A DNA stretch of 64,000 nt from positions 18,774,244 to 18,838,243 of the forward strand of contig CM055100.1 of assembly GCA_029204225.1 (NCBI GenBank). Direction: 5' to 3'. This DNA is from Diphasiastrum complanatum (taxonomy: Eukaryota > Streptophyta > Lycopodiopsida > Lycopodiales > Lycopodiaceae). Below are positions 11,727-22,803 of this stretch, piece by piece. The notes beneath the pieces are model-generated. The model made no database searches, was not told where the DNA came from, and saw only the letters and a program-made list of their open reading frames with translations. The translations under genes were made by a program, and so were the position numbers. The stretch's first letter is position 1; each line of letters starts with the position of its first letter.

Positions 11727-13130
11727 TCACATAACACAACCACAAATACCGGTAACAAGAGGACCCTCAACAGATGGTCTCTCCCCCTTTAAGACATGAG
11801 ACATACCCTCATGCCCGAACTTATACACATGTGACTTAAAATCTATAGCGGGGTGCTTACTTGCATGCCACCGCTTACCAACTACAATATCAAACTTAGT
11901 TAGTTTAGTGATTTCAAAATCTAACTTCGTGGTATACGTCTGAATAGACAAAGACGCCCGAGAGATTCTTTCATCCCAAACCTTTGTTCCCTTACCATCT
12001 GGCATCTCAACAATATACCGGTAATCAGATGGAACAGTAGCCAAGCGAAACTTCCTCACCACGCGAGAATTGATAATATTATGCGAGGAACCGGTGTCAA
12101 ACAAGACGAGCACGTCATGAACTTCCAGCTTTCCCCTCATGCGTATCAGTTCACTATCTGGAAACTGATAAGTTTCCCGCGCCTTGGTGGACAAATAACA
12201 AACTGGTGCCTCTGGGACAAGCTTCTGCACCAAAATAGTCATGACACGACGAGTGTCCTCATCATCACTTACCAACAAGTCATCCAAAATTTCCTCATCC
12301 TTGCCCTCATCTTGACGTTGCATAGTATGGAGCTTCTTGCCCGTTCGTCGAGGGCAATCTTTGAAAAGATGCTTGCAAGACAGAAAAAGCATAATCCGTC
12401 TTTCTTGGCCTTTTCCTTTTGCTCAGGACTAAGGGGAGACTTGTCGTAAGCACGACGAGCCATAGGAGATCCCGCCTTGCGCTTCAAAGGTTGCTGCATT
12501 TGGATAGGATCCTTCTGTGAAAAGCCTTTCTGACCAGCTTGGCCAAACTTTCGCGAACCCTTCCTCTGAGGCCAGCTTGGCGCTCCAGATTCAGCCTTGG
12601 TGCGCACATTACCTTCAAAGTTGAGAGCTGTAGCAACTACCTCTTCTAAGGTCTTGCACCCTTCATTAAGCACTGAAGGCCTCAACTCTTCACGAAGGCC
12701 AAATATGAACTTATGGACTAGTAGCCACTCAGGATTCTCTTCCGGAATCTTGACAAGCGTCTCACGATACCTATTAGCATATTCTTGCACCATGTACTAC
12801 CTCTGACGATGCAAAAGCCATGCATTCGTCACACGCACATGCTCATGTGGAGGAATAAACTGAGCTCTGAAAGCTCGGTTAAACTCAAGCCAGGTGGGTG
12901 GAGCCTGATTAGTCTTCAACAACTTGCCATCACCTGTCAGCAAAATCAGTGAAATGGTAAGCAGCTTTGCGGACCCGCCAACCCTCATCAGTTGGGGACC
13001 GATTCAAATCAAAATACTCGTCCCACTTATGCAACCATTGATCTACGATGTCAGTATTGCGTTGGGGAGTGTTTCCTGCGAAACGGGTAGGTTTAATATC
13101 CGTCTTCTGGGTAGGGCAAATTTGCTCCAA
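11727..13130 (-). pseudogene. gag-protease of element B
   Basis: Minus-strand gag spread over 12930-13130 (FAGNTPQRNTDIVDQWLHKWDEYF), 12797-12988 (PPTWLEFNRAFRAQFIP) and 12269-12793 (YANRYRETLVKIPEE, ELRPSVL), followed by a broken zinc knuckle near CFFC. 11727-12392 carries an acidic linker and the protease with an intact DTGSSHNII motif and the downstream FDIVVGKRW. About 150 bp between this and the RT is degraded. The order is correct for gypsy gag-pol, read towards lower coordinates. Confidence 0.85.
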
Positions 13131-13452
13131 AACCGGCGTACGATGGCTCTATAGGATCGCTATGAATGCTAGGAACATGCTCCCAAAATCTGATCAGGAT
13201 CTGAGAAAGTTTCGAAGAGTTATGAGCAAAAAACCTTCAGAAAAAATGCGCTGGCCCTCCAAAATTTTGAAACTTTCTGAAATATGAGATGTGCCGCTTG
13301 AATCCCTGCTGATCTACAGCGACTGCCCACTAGAAATGATCTGAGACAGATCTCCCTCAAATCTGAGCACTATAGACCAAGTTATGGTGAAAAAAACCAA
13401 GTTTTTTCTCACTTTCTCTCTCTAGAACGGACGTTTCTCTCTCTAGAACGAG

Positions 13453-13464
13453 GCTCTGATACCA
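13453..13464 (-). other. Primer-binding site of element B
   Basis: On the minus strand TGGTATCAGAGC, complementary to initiator Met tRNA, two bases inside the LTR edge at 13467. Confidence 0.9.
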
Positions 13465-13466
13465 AT

Positions 13467-13945
13467 TGTCACAAGCCAGTCTCTCCAAGCTCGTGAATCC
13501 GAGAAGCCGATGTGTAGAATCAACCTCCCAACAATAGGCACCCCCACCTTGAGTCCTTCTACCTGCTATTCCCGTCACTGGTACATGGCATCCACCTGTG
13601 GGTGATCAGTCCACTTGGCATGCATGGCCCTTGTGACCTGTGAATACTGAGTGACTCATAGGGTACCACCCTTGTGCCCCGCCAAAGACCTGTGACCAGC
13701 CTCTTGGTCACCCCGACTACTTGCCGGCTAGCATCTCGTCACTGACGGCTAGGGTCCCGACGGTCAAGACACACCACGTCTCTGACAGCTTGTCAGGCGG
13801 CCACACCGGGTCACTGCTTGTGACGCATCGGTCCCAACTTGGGACAGATGTCCTCGTCGGTCACCGACCCTTGCCAACACTAGGCCTCAGGCCCTTTGGT
13901 AACCGGCCGTGCCAAGGTCATGATAGAGTCGTAACTGGACTAACA
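13467..13945 (-). repeat. 5' LTR of element B
   Basis: 479-bp LTR, TGTCACAAGCC at one end and ACTAACA at the other on the + strand. The first 240 bp or so are shared with 10064-10310. Confidence 0.85.
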
Positions 13946-14226
13946 TTTTCCATGCCAAAAGGCATATAAGACTAGTAAATGTACATGTCAAGTAAGTGGT
14001 AAAAAATAGTGGGAGCGTATAAAACGTCATGAAAGAAACGTCATATCCAAAACACTATGAACTGAAGTAAATGAGATGAAACTTATATGGGAGCATGAGT
14101 GTAAGTGTCAGCATTCACGAGACTTCCAGCTCCATCTCATACACACATCATATCTTCTTTTAGTCACATGTACTAACATGGATGTAAACCATAACCAGCA
14201 CACTATCACCACGTTACATGTACCAA
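13946..14226 (-). other. LINE 3' UTR remnant
   Basis: The segment TGCCAAAAGGCATATAAGAC followed by GTACATGTCAAG resembles the 3' UTR of the LINE at 39500-39550. It continues the LINE tail at 10046-10063 across element B. No coding sequence is seen, and it ends at the target site of element C. Confidence 0.6.
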
Positions 14227-14231
14227 TGTAA

Positions 14232-14604
14232 AGTTACAAGCTAAGATTCACTAGCTATGCTAGAAAGCAGGACTTAAGCTAGAAAGCAGGAAGAGAATGC
14301 TTAAGGAGGCTAAAGAGGAGCAGTCATCATAAACTGAATAAAGGAATACCATGCTGCCCTACTTATACCCTCTCCCTGAATCAATGGAGGATTCAAAAAA
14401 ACGGAGGGAAAAGGATTTGGAGAGAAAATAGTGCGCCCTCCCAATAGGAGGACCCCCACTCCAAATCAATGTGACCAAGTCCTAAAAATATAACCAAATC
14501 CGGCCCAAGGCCAGTATATGAATAAAAAGGGCCCTTAGGCCTGCTTATGCATAATAACAATAAAAGAATGGACGCGACGAATGTAATGAGCCAAGTCCAT
14601 AACT
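14232..14604 (-). repeat. 3' LTR of element C
   Basis: 373 bp. It contains the conserved GGAG...AAAATAGTGCGCCCTCC block shared with the LTRs of D, E and F. Confidence 0.92.
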
Positions 14605-14834
14605 CTCCCCTGCAGAAAAACAAAGCCCTCCACCGGCTAGCAAGCATAATGACTATCTAAAACAATAATGTAAGCATGCTAAATACTGAAAAATCACGAA
14701 CTAATGGAAATATTGATGGAGAGGACATAAGTCGTCACAACAGATACCCCAAAAGCATCATAACTGTGTAAAGCAAGTACGACAATAAAGAATAGTCATA
14801 CCTAGCCGAATCCTGAAGCAGAGGGAACATCTAC
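14605..14834 (-). other. 3' untranslated region of element C
   Basis: Non-coding sequence between the chromodomain end and the 3' LTR. The bases next to the LTR read CTGCAGGGGAG on the minus strand and would serve as the polypurine tract. Confidence 0.55.
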
Positions 14835-15996
14835 AATGACATCTGTTAGGAGAGAACTAAAGCCATGAGGGCTCGAGCCTGATCTGCCAATAATGGTGTA
14901 TGATAAAACACATCAATAGGCTCCCAAGTGGCCTCCTCAAGAGGACGACCATCCCACTGTACTAAAAACTGAACCTGCCTGCGACGTCGACTGTATTGAA
15001 GGCGAACCTAATGGATGGCGGCTGGCAAAAAAGGGAACAACTCTGGCTCTGTAGGAAATGTGAGATCGCAAGGAGCATCATCCTCAATGGCAGCTCGTAA
15101 CAGGCTAACATGAAAGATATCACAAGCTCGTGTAGAATCAGGCAATTGTAACCGGCATGTAACAGGGCTGAGGCGATCCAAGATACAGTAAGGCCCATAA
15201 TAGCGTGGTGCAAGCTTCTCAGTAGAAGCGTGACCCTGAACAAAGTGATGACGTGCAAAGCGTAACCGGAGGTAAACCATATCACCAATCTGAAACTTAA
15301 AATGACGGCGATGTCGATCAACAGAAGTCTGATAGCGCTGCTGAACATGCTGTAAGTGAGTAGTAGCCCTAGCAATAAGCTCATGAGCACCGAATAAAAA
15401 AGAAGCAATGGTAACCGGTGTATCATCAGGAGGAAGAGGCACCCCTGGCAAAAGTGGAGCATACCCATGAGCCAATAAGAAAGGTGAAACTCCAGTGCTG
15501 GTACTAACAGAGCTATTATAGCTATACTCTGCCAAATATAAATGCTGGTCCCAATCCTTCCTGGAAGGAGAAACAAAATGTCGAAGGTAATCCTCAAGGA
15601 TCCGATTAAGGACCTCAGTCTGCCCATCAGCAGTAGAATGATAAGCAGTACCCATCAGAAGCTGTACATCCAAAATACGCATAAGCTCTGTCCAGAACGT
15701 AGATGTAAACTTACTATCCCGATCAGATAGGATAGTACGTGGCATACCATGTAGGCAAAAAATATCTGATAGAAAAAGACGTGTGCACTGCTCAGCTGTA
15801 ATAGTACTGCGGACCGGTATAAAGTGTGCCTGTTTCGAGAACCGATCTACCACCACCATACAAGAGTCATGACCACGGCGGGTATGAGGAAGACCAAGGA
15901 TAAAGTCCATAGAAATATCTGTCCACTGGCGATGAGGAATGGGCCAACTCTGGAGCAAACCAGCGGACTTAGCACGGGAGTATTTATTACGGGCAC
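14835..15996 (-). pseudogene. Integrase core and chromodomain of element C
   Basis: Integrase inserts the cDNA, and the chromodomain would target it to particular chromatin. The open frame 15008-15958 (316 codons) starts in HRQWTDISMDFILGLP (first catalytic Asp), has SDRDSKFTS (second Asp) and NRILEDYLRH (catalytic Glu), and the GPY-like RYYGPY segment. A stop after FLPAAIH is followed in another frame by VQFLVQWDGRPLEEATWEPID, the chromodomain signature (14940-14985). The N-terminal zinc-binding part lies at 18422-18690, separated by element E, whose GGCAC duplication splits the codons after CPFC. Confidence 0.93.
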
Positions 15997-16461
15997 AGTT
16001 ATGATCAAAATCTCAGGTGTTGAATCAATGAAGCATAAAAGACAGCAATAGACTAAAGCCCTACAAGCAATAGACAAGACAATAGGTTCTCCCACGAAGA
16101 GCCCAAGCAATACCAATCAATAATCTGAAAAATGAGTGTATAAATGCCCCTATAAATACCCTACCAATGAACCCTAAAATAGGAATTCAAAAGTAAAGGG
16201 AGGCAAAATGTGGAGGGAAAATAGTGCGCCCTCCTACAGGCCCCCACTCCACATATAACCATATAATAAGGGCCCAAGGCCAGTCAATGTCATAAAAAAG
16301 GACCCAGTGCGGGTCATAAGCATATAAAAAGGCTTTGGGGCCTGTACATGACTAACATAAAATGCGTAACCAGAAATATACATAACCAACAGTAAATGTA
16401 AAGATGCCTGTGGAATATATGCAGAGTAGCCCAGTAGGCCTGTATCCTGTAGTCCGTAACG
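15997..16461 (-). repeat. 3' LTR of element E
   Basis: 465 bp, nearly identical to 17952-18416 and to the LTR of element F at 23771-24235. Confidence 0.95.
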
Positions 16462-16599
16462 CTCCCTGGCTATAAAGAACATTGCCCCCAATGTAGACAA
16501 AATAAGATAAGAACCAATGCCAGAGAAAAATACTGCATCAAGATATCCCATCTGAGAAAGGAACATCAAGAGAAGCCGGAGCATCCCGAGAAGCAATGG

Positions 16600-17690
16600 T
16601 TGTTGCAAGTGATCGAGCCTGATCAGCCAGGATAGGGGTATGATAAAAAACATCAATGGGCTCCCAAGTAGCCTCCTCAATAGGACGACCATCCCACTGG
16701 ACCAAAAACTGAACCTACCGATGGCGACGACTATGCAATAAGCGCACCTGTAAAATAGTAGCTGGCAGGAATGGAAAAAGCTCTGGATCTGTAGGAAATG
16801 AGGAATCTTGAGGAGCATCATCCTCAATAGCAGCACGTAATAAACTGACATGAAAGATATCACAAGCCCGAGTAGCAGCAGGTAGCTCAAGACGATATGT
16901 AACGAAACTGAGGCGCTCAAGAATCTCAAAAGGCCCATAATAGCGCGGCACAGGCTTCTCAGTAGAAGCAAGACCTTGTACAAAACGATGGCGAGCAAAG
17001 CGTAACCAGAGAAAAACAGTATCTCCCTCTGCAAACTCAACATGGCGTCGATGACGATCAACAATGGTCCTGTACCGCTGTTGAATATGCTGTAAATGAG
17101 TAGCAGCTCTAGTAATAATCTCCCGAGCACTCGAAAGATAAGATGAAATAGTAACAGGTGCATCATCTGGAGGAGCAGGTATACCGGGTAGAATTGGTGA
17201 GTATCCATGAGCAAGCAGGAAAGGAGAAACACCTGTGCTGGAACTAACAGAACTGTTATAACTATACTCAGCCAAACATAAATGCTGATCCCAATCACGA
17301 CCAGCTTGAGAAACATAATGTTGTAAATAATCCTCCAATACCCGGTTAATAACCTCAGACTGACCATCCACAGAAGAATGATAAGCAGTGCCCATTAGTA
17401 TCCTAACATCCAAGATACGCATAAGCTCTGTCCAAAAACCTGATGTAAACTTGGTATCCCGATCAGTAAGTATAGATCGTGGGAGACCATGTAAGTGGAA
17501 AATCTCAGAAATAAATATACGACCACACTGCTCTGCTGTAATAGTACGTCTGACTGGTATGAAATGAGCTTGTTTAGAAAATCTATCAACTACCACCAAA
17601 CAAGAGTCATGACCACGCTGAGTACGGGGAAGACCTAAAATGAAGTTCATAGATATATCAGTCCACTGGTGGGAAGGAATAGGCCAACTT
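16600..17690 (-). pseudogene. Integrase core and chromodomain, element E
   Basis: Frame 16715-17650 (311 codons) begins at NFILGLPRTQRGHDS (first Asp of the triad reads Asn), has LTDRDTKFTS and NRVLEDYLQH, and ends at SRRHR with a TAG where relatives have CAG. Chromodomain codons (VQFLVQWDGRPIEEATWEPID) follow in the same frame to about 16600. It is closely related to the integrase of C and D1. No integrase zinc finger or upstream pol is present; the sequence meets the leader near 17700. Confidence 0.9.
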
Positions 17691-17939
17691 TGAAGGAGAC
17701 CGCCCGAAAAAAAAAAAAAAAAAAATTTCCGGCTGCCAAATTTAGCGGAAGTACATCCGCTAACTATCTGCTAAAGCTCCGCCGAGGAAAATGCTCTGAT
17801 GGGAGTTGGTCCTCCTCCAAACTGTGCTGAATGTTGCTGAAGCAAAGAGACGAAAGCCCTCAGCAAAGAGAGAAAAATCAGCAAGGAAAATGGGCACCCA
17901 ATCAGAAAATCAGATTTGAAATTCAGCAATCAGGAAAGT
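17691..17939 (-). other. Leader of element E
   Basis: Contains an A20 run (about 17707-17726) and the segment AAATTTAGCGGAAGTAC. From there to the primer site it is almost the same as the leader of D1 (33910-34126), although the LTRs of E and D1 belong to different subfamilies. Confidence 0.75.
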
Positions 17940-17951
17940 GGTCTGATACCA
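17940..17951 (-). other. Primer-binding site of element E
   Basis: On the minus strand TGGTATCAGACC, a Met-tRNA type site with one change from TGGTATCAGAGC, directly next to the LTR. Confidence 0.8.
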
Positions 17952-18416
17952 AGTTATGATCAAAATCTTAGGTGTTGAATCAATGAAGCATAAAAGACAG
18001 CAATAGACTAAAGCCCTACAAGCAATAGACAAGACAATAGGTTCTCCCACGAAGAGCCCAAGCAATACCAATCAATAATCTGAAAAATGAGTGTACAAAT
18101 GCCCCTATAAATACCCTACCAATGAACCCTAAAATAGGAATTCAAAAGTAAAGGGAGGCAAAATGTGGAGGGAAAATAGTGCGCCCTCCTACGGGCCCCC
18201 ACTCCACATATAACCATATAATAAGGGCCCAAGGCCAGTCAATGTCATAAAAAAGGACCCAGTGTGGGTCATAAGCATATAAAAAGGCTTTGGGGCCTGT
18301 ACATGACTAATATAAAATGCGTAACCAGAAATATACATAACCAACAATAAATGTAAAGAGACCTGCGAAATATATGCAGAGTAGCCCAGTAGGCCTGTAT
18401 CCTGTAGTCCGTAACT
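17952..18416 (-). repeat. 5' LTR of element E
   Basis: 465 bp, AGTTATGATC to GTCCGTAACT. Confidence 0.95.
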
Positions 18417-18421
18417 GGCAC

Positions 18422-18690
18422 AAAAAGGACAATCACGAATAAGATGGGCTAGCTCAAACTTCATGGATGGCCAATAGAAATTGTCTTTAAGACGTGCATA
18501 GGACTTTTGAAAACCAAAATGGGCACCAATAAGGGAAGCATGAGCATCAGACAACAACTGAGGACGAATGGAAAGAGAACTGGGAATACATAAAGCACGA
18601 TATTGGTATAAATGATTATCAACAATAGTATAAACCTGGAACTTCCTAGAGGTCGAAAGGGGACGAGTATGATAGACATCAGAAAAGTTA
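18422..18690 (-). pseudogene. Integrase zinc-binding domain of element C
   Basis: The HHCC region: DAHASLIGAHFGFQKSYARL, FYWPSMKFELAHLIRD, then CPFC, ending at the insertion point of element E. It continues at 15996 with ARNKYSRAKSAGLL. It was part of one open integrase before E inserted. Confidence 0.85.
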
Positions 18691-19990
18691 GAACAAGACA
18701 AAAGCATTAGCGGCCATGTTTGCCTTGCCTGGACGATACAAAATATCAAAATGAAAAGACTGTAAAAATTGTAACCAACGATATTGACGATCACTAAGAT
18801 CACGCTGAGAAAAAAGATAACGGAGAGACTGATGATCAGTAATAATATCAAAGGGAACACGATACAAATAATGACGCCAATCCTTTGGAGCATGGATGAC
18901 AACAAGTAGCTCTTTTTCATGTACAGAGTAACGTTGCTCATAAGAGTGCAAACGACGAGACCCATAAGCAATAACACAGTCGGACTGACGGAGAAGAGCG
19001 CGTAAACCAATAGCACTAGCATCAGTCTCAACAATAAAACGCTGATCAAACTGGGGAAGACACATAACAGTAGCAGAAACAATGGCATGACGTAAAGCAT
19101 CAAAAGCAGTTTGACACTCAGAAGTCCAAACAAAGGCATGAGACTTCTTTAGTAACGAATGAAGCGGAGCAGCCACAGTGGCAAATACTTAACAGGACGA
19201 CGAAGATGGGTTGCCATACCTAAAAACATACGAACAGAATGAACATCGGTTGGGACAGGCCAATTCTCAATAGCCTGAACTTTCCGAGGATCAAGACGAA
19301 TACGTCCATCACAAATAAGAAAACCCAAAAATTCGATTTCAGCCACGGCAGAAGAACATTTGGACAATTTGGCAAACAGTTGATGCTTAATAAGTAATTC
19401 TAACACAGAAGATATATGTTTTACATGATCAGACAAAGAAGTACTAAAAACAAGAATGTCATCAAAATAAACTAAGACACAAACACCTAAAAGAGGATGT
19501 AAAATATTATTCATAGCATTCTGAAATGTCGGTGGACCATTCTGAACACCAAATGGAAGAACACGACATACAAACCCAAATGAGTACGAAATGCAGTCTT
19601 ATGCTCATCAGAAGGGCGCATCCTAATTTGGTAGTATCCAGAACGTAGGTCAATTTTGGAAAAGATGGAAGAAGTGCCAAGCTGATCAAAAAGGTCATCC
19701 ATGTGAGGTATAAGATACTGATTACGGATAGTCAGCTTGTTTAAAGCATGATAGTCAATGCAAAGGTGTTTGGTTCCATCTTTTTTGGCAACAAGGAGGA
19801 CAGGAGCACCAAAAGGACTATGGCTAGGAACAATGAGGCCCTGACGTAAAAGGGAAGCGATTTGGAGCTGGACCTCATCACATTCATCTTTAGACATACG
19901 ATATGGAGCACTAGAGGGTGGGGTAGCACCAGGAATAAGATCAGTATGGTGGGTGACATCTCGTAATGGTGGCAGAGACGTAGGTTTTGA
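18688..19990 (-). pseudogene. Reverse transcriptase-RNase H of element C
   Basis: 18688-19176 is RNase H (VETDASAIGLRALLRQ, YGSRRLHSYEQRYSVHEKEL, DHQSLRYLFSQRDL). 19149-19514 is the RT palm with the active site VYFDDILVFS and the downstream FLGFLICDGRIRLDP. 19511-19980 has [36 protein letters not shown] and [13 protein letters not shown] frameshift sits near 19515 (in the [10 protein letters not shown] region, expected FGLxNAPxTF) and another near 19170. Otherwise well preserved. Confidence 0.92.
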
Positions 19991-20560
19991 AAAGACCACA
20001 GAATACCGATGCAATAAGTCTGAAATCAGCTGAGGAAGAGGACCCATGGATGGAGCAGGAGGAGCAGCAACTGATGTACTCTGAATGATAAAAAGAGCTG
20101 CACCCCGAGCCTTTTGCAGGCTACGCATAAACTGCTTCCCGGTAACCAATTGATAGTCACCCTGGGAATCAATACCAGAGAGTAAATGATGCCGACCAGC
20201 ATGTGTAAAAGACAATGTCTGCTGAGAAAGATCCACAGCAACAGTACCAAGGGATGAAAACCAATCTGCACCAAGAATAATGTCATAGCGCTCCAGAGGA
20301 ATAACATAGAAATCTGCCTGTCCAGAGAAGTCACCAATGCTATAGTCCAAGCCCTGAAACATCTGAGAGCTGATAAAGGTATGTGAGCTAGCAACCTCGA
20401 CACTGAGAGATTGTGTAGCAGAAATAGGTGTAGCACGAATCTTGGTGGAAATGTAACTGCTAGTAAATGAGTGTGTACTGCCCGTATCCACCAAAGCAAT
20501 ATACTCTTGTCCCAAAATGCGAACACGTAACCGAATAGAACGAGGACCAGGACGCCCAGC
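19990..20560 (-). pseudogene. Protease region of element C
   Basis: In the 19511-20515 frame. [20 protein letters not shown] carries an intact DTG aspartic protease motif, followed by [30 protein letters not shown] in consecutive runs. It ends with MGPLPQ before the RT. The same boundary (MGPLPQ) is where D1 switches to non-homologous sequence. The frame continues directly into RT. Confidence 0.9.
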
Positions 20561-20740
20561 CCAAGTAGCATAAGCAAGCTGCGCATGGCAAGCGGCAGAA
20601 GCAGGATTACCAGGAAGCGGGTCAGCCGACTCATCAACAGAATGTGGGTCAGGAGTATTAAGAATCTGGATATAAACATCAGAATCATCAGGAGTAAGAG
20701 CCTCATGGTAAAAAACAGCGGTAGGAGGACCAGGAGACTG

Positions 20741-21818
20741 TCAGCAATCACGGGCGAGATGATCTGGACTCTTACAGTGATAACAGAGACGCTTCTGCTG
20801 AATCTCAGTGAACTCTGCGGCTGAATAACGACGAACAAAGGCAGGGCGAGGTGTCGAAGGGCGAGGGGGAACGGTAGTAGAAGCAGCCAAAGTAGGAGAA
20901 GCAGTGGAAAGAGGGCAAGAAAAACGAGAAGAAGTGGAAAACTCAGGATACTTATGCTGCAGGGTAGTAGCCAGGGAGATAGCATCTGAGAGAGTAGGAG
21001 GCCGAAAAGAGGAAACATCATATCGTAAGGAGCCTCTAAGACCAGCAATAAAACGTGAGATCAGTAAAAAGGTAAGAAAGCTCATTAAACTGATCAATAT
21101 AAGCAGTCAAATGACTAGCATGGTGAAGGCTACGAAACAGATCACGTTGGCGAACCAACCACTGTGGGTCAATCATAGCCATACGAAGATCATGCCGAAA
21201 AGTAGGCCATATATGTAATCCCTCACGAGTAGGCTCAGAGCGATAGACACGCCACCAAGTCTGAGCTCGACCATCTAAATGTAACGCAACCAACTGCACT
21301 TTCTGGGTTTCAGTCTTGGGATGCATAAGAAAATAGGTTTCTAACTTGGAGAACCAATTTTCCAATATATTCCCATCAGATGAACCAGAATAAGTAGTAA
21401 GTTGGATGCGATCACGAAAATCACGAGCAAAATGAGGCTCAGGATTACTTGAAAAAGTAGAAGAAGGAAATCCTGGTGGTGCGGAGGGAAATCCAGGTGG
21501 TGGTACAGAAGACCTGAAAGGGGACCCATAAGAACTAGCACTATATCAAGGGAGACCAAACGTACTACCAAAAGCACCTCCTGAAGATGGAGATGGAGCA
21601 GGAGCAGGCGTACTCAAAATAGGAAATAAAGTTGCTTTACCAAGACGATGAAGAATGTCTGGTGGGGTGGTATCCCCTCGTGGTAGGATAGTCTCAAGGC
21701 TAGAAAGAATACGATCAATACGACTTTCAAGATGATCCATGCGGGAATCAATATGTGTAAAACGATCATCTAAAGAGCTCTGCGGAGGGTCTTCTGATGG
21801 GCGCTGGACAGCCTCCAA
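20741..21818 (-). pseudogene. gag of element C
   Basis: Gag in three adjoining frames: 21546-21818 (N-terminus with DDRFTHIDSRMDHLESRID, coiled-coil-like), 21036-21365 (ENWFSKLETYF, LHLDGRAQTWWRVYRSEP, MIDPQWLVRQRDLF; the Retrotrans_gag core) and 20741-21097 (SRFIAGLRGSLRYDV, then the zinc knuckle CYHCKSPDHLARDC). Between 21365 and 21545 the frame reads the FARDFRDRIQLTTYSGSSDG segment. Two or three frameshifts make it non-functional. Confidence 0.9.
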
Positions 21819-22195
21819 TCAATATAAAAAATGGACAGCAAATCGGTGACGAAAAGTGTCGAAAATGATGAGGTAGTAGGGCGCTGGGCAATAGCTACCA
21901 AATCTGCAAAAACAATGAAAATCTGCCGAAAAAATCGACGAAAGTGATGGGTTAGCAGGGCGCTGGACAGCCTCCACCAAAACTGCAAAAAATGATGAAG
22001 AAATCGTCGAAAGTGATGGGCAGTAGGGCGCTGGACAGCCACCACCAATCTGCAAAAATGACGGAGAAAAATTGATGAAAGTGATGGGTGGTAGGGCGCT
22101 GGACAGCCTCCACCAATCTGCAGGAAGGTTGACGGAGAAAAATCGATGAAAGTGATGGGTGGTAGGGCGCTGGACAACCTCCACCAATCTGCAGT
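21795..22195 (-). repeat. Leader tandem repeats of element C
   Basis: Six imperfect units with a shared core GGGCGCTGGACAGCC (+ strand) at about 21798, 21878, 21958, 22024, 22093 and 22164, spaced 66-80 bp, each followed by an AATCTGCA-like and an AAAGTGATGGG-like segment. They sit between the primer site and gag. Similar units occur in the leaders of D2 and, more decayed, D1. Confidence 0.85.
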
Positions 22196-22200
22196 AAAGT

Positions 22201-22212
22201 GCTCTGATACCA
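22201..22212 (-). other. Primer-binding site of element C
   Basis: Minus strand TGGTATCAGAGC, directly adjoining the LTR edge at 22213. Confidence 0.92.
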
Positions 22213-22588
22213 AGGTACAAGCTAAGATTCACTAGCTATGCTAGAAAGCAGGACTTAAAAGCTAGAAAGCAGGAAGAGAATGCTTAAGGAGGCTAAAGAG
22301 GAGCAATCATCATAATCTGAATAAAGGAATACAATGCTGCCCTACTTATACCCTCTCCCTGAATCAAATGGAGGATTCAAAAAAAGGGAGGGAAAAGGAT
22401 TTGGAGGGAAAATAGTGCGCCCTCCCAATAGGAGGACCCCCACTCCAAATCAATGTCACCAAGTCCTAAAAATATAACCAAATAGGGCCCAAGGCCAATA
22501 TATGAATAAAAAGGGCCCTTAGGCCTACTTATGCATAATAACAATAAAAGAATGGACACGACGAATGTAATGAGCCAAGTCCATAACT
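22213..22588 (-). repeat. 5' LTR of element C
   Basis: 376 bp, AGGTACAAGC to CCATAACT on the + strand; a close match to 14232-14604. Confidence 0.92.
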
Positions 22589-22736
22589 TGTACCCACTTT
22601 AGATTTGTGGAATATTTCATTTTGCATTACATTTCAATGGATACTGGTTCTTAGTTCAACTTTAGCTTTAACCAGTTCTATTTATAGTTATTTGGAGACA
22701 ATTTTTGTGCTTTTTGGCACCAAAAGACATTAATAA

Positions 22737-22803
<67 letters not shown>

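Larger units (their letters stand above)
10064..13945 (-). mobile_element. Ty3/gypsy LTR retrotransposon B, integrase deleted
   Basis: Minus-strand gypsy element of 3.9 kb inserted in a LINE 3' UTR. Its 5' LTR (13467-13945) starts and ends TG...CA on the + strand. The flanking pentamers TTTTT (10059-10063) and TTTTC (13946-13950) are a probable target-site duplication with one change. The LINE 3' UTR continues on both sides, which supports these edges. Gag, protease, RT and RNase H regions remain as fragments. RNase H runs directly into a truncated 3' LTR (10064-10310), so integrase, polypurine tract and U3 are gone. Confidence 0.85.
15997..18416 (-). mobile_element. Deletion-derivative LTR retrotransposon E nested in element C
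   Basis: 2,420-bp element with two 465-bp LTRs (15997-16461, 17952-18416), flanked by a perfect 5-bp target-site duplication GGCAC (15992-15996 and 18417-18421). LTR ends are AGTTATGATC and GTCCGTAACT (G in the last place of the left copy). The interior keeps only the C-terminal half of integrase with its chromodomain, a short leader and the primer site. Gag, protease, RT and RNase H are missing. The LTRs differ at roughly ten positions by eye. It must have moved with proteins supplied in trans. Confidence 0.95.
14232..22588 (-). mobile_element. Ty3/gypsy retrotransposon C with nested element E
   Basis: Minus-strand element of 8.36 kb including the nested 2.42 kb E, so about 5.9 kb originally. 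LTRs of 373 bp (14232-14604) and 376 bp (22213-22588) begin AGTTAC and end CATAACT on the + strand instead of TG...CA. Flanks TGTAA (14227-14231) and TGTAC (22589-22593) are a probable target-site duplication with one change. Reading from 22212 down it has primer site, a leader with tandem repeats, gag with zinc knuckle, protease, RT, RNase H, integrase and a chromodomain. It is the only member of its group here that keeps all pol regions, though with frameshifts. Confidence 0.92.

Noticed and set aside
21795-22195. CRISPR-like array
   Set aside because: Repeats are imperfect, the spacers are related to each other, and they lie in a retrotransposon leader of a plant genome.
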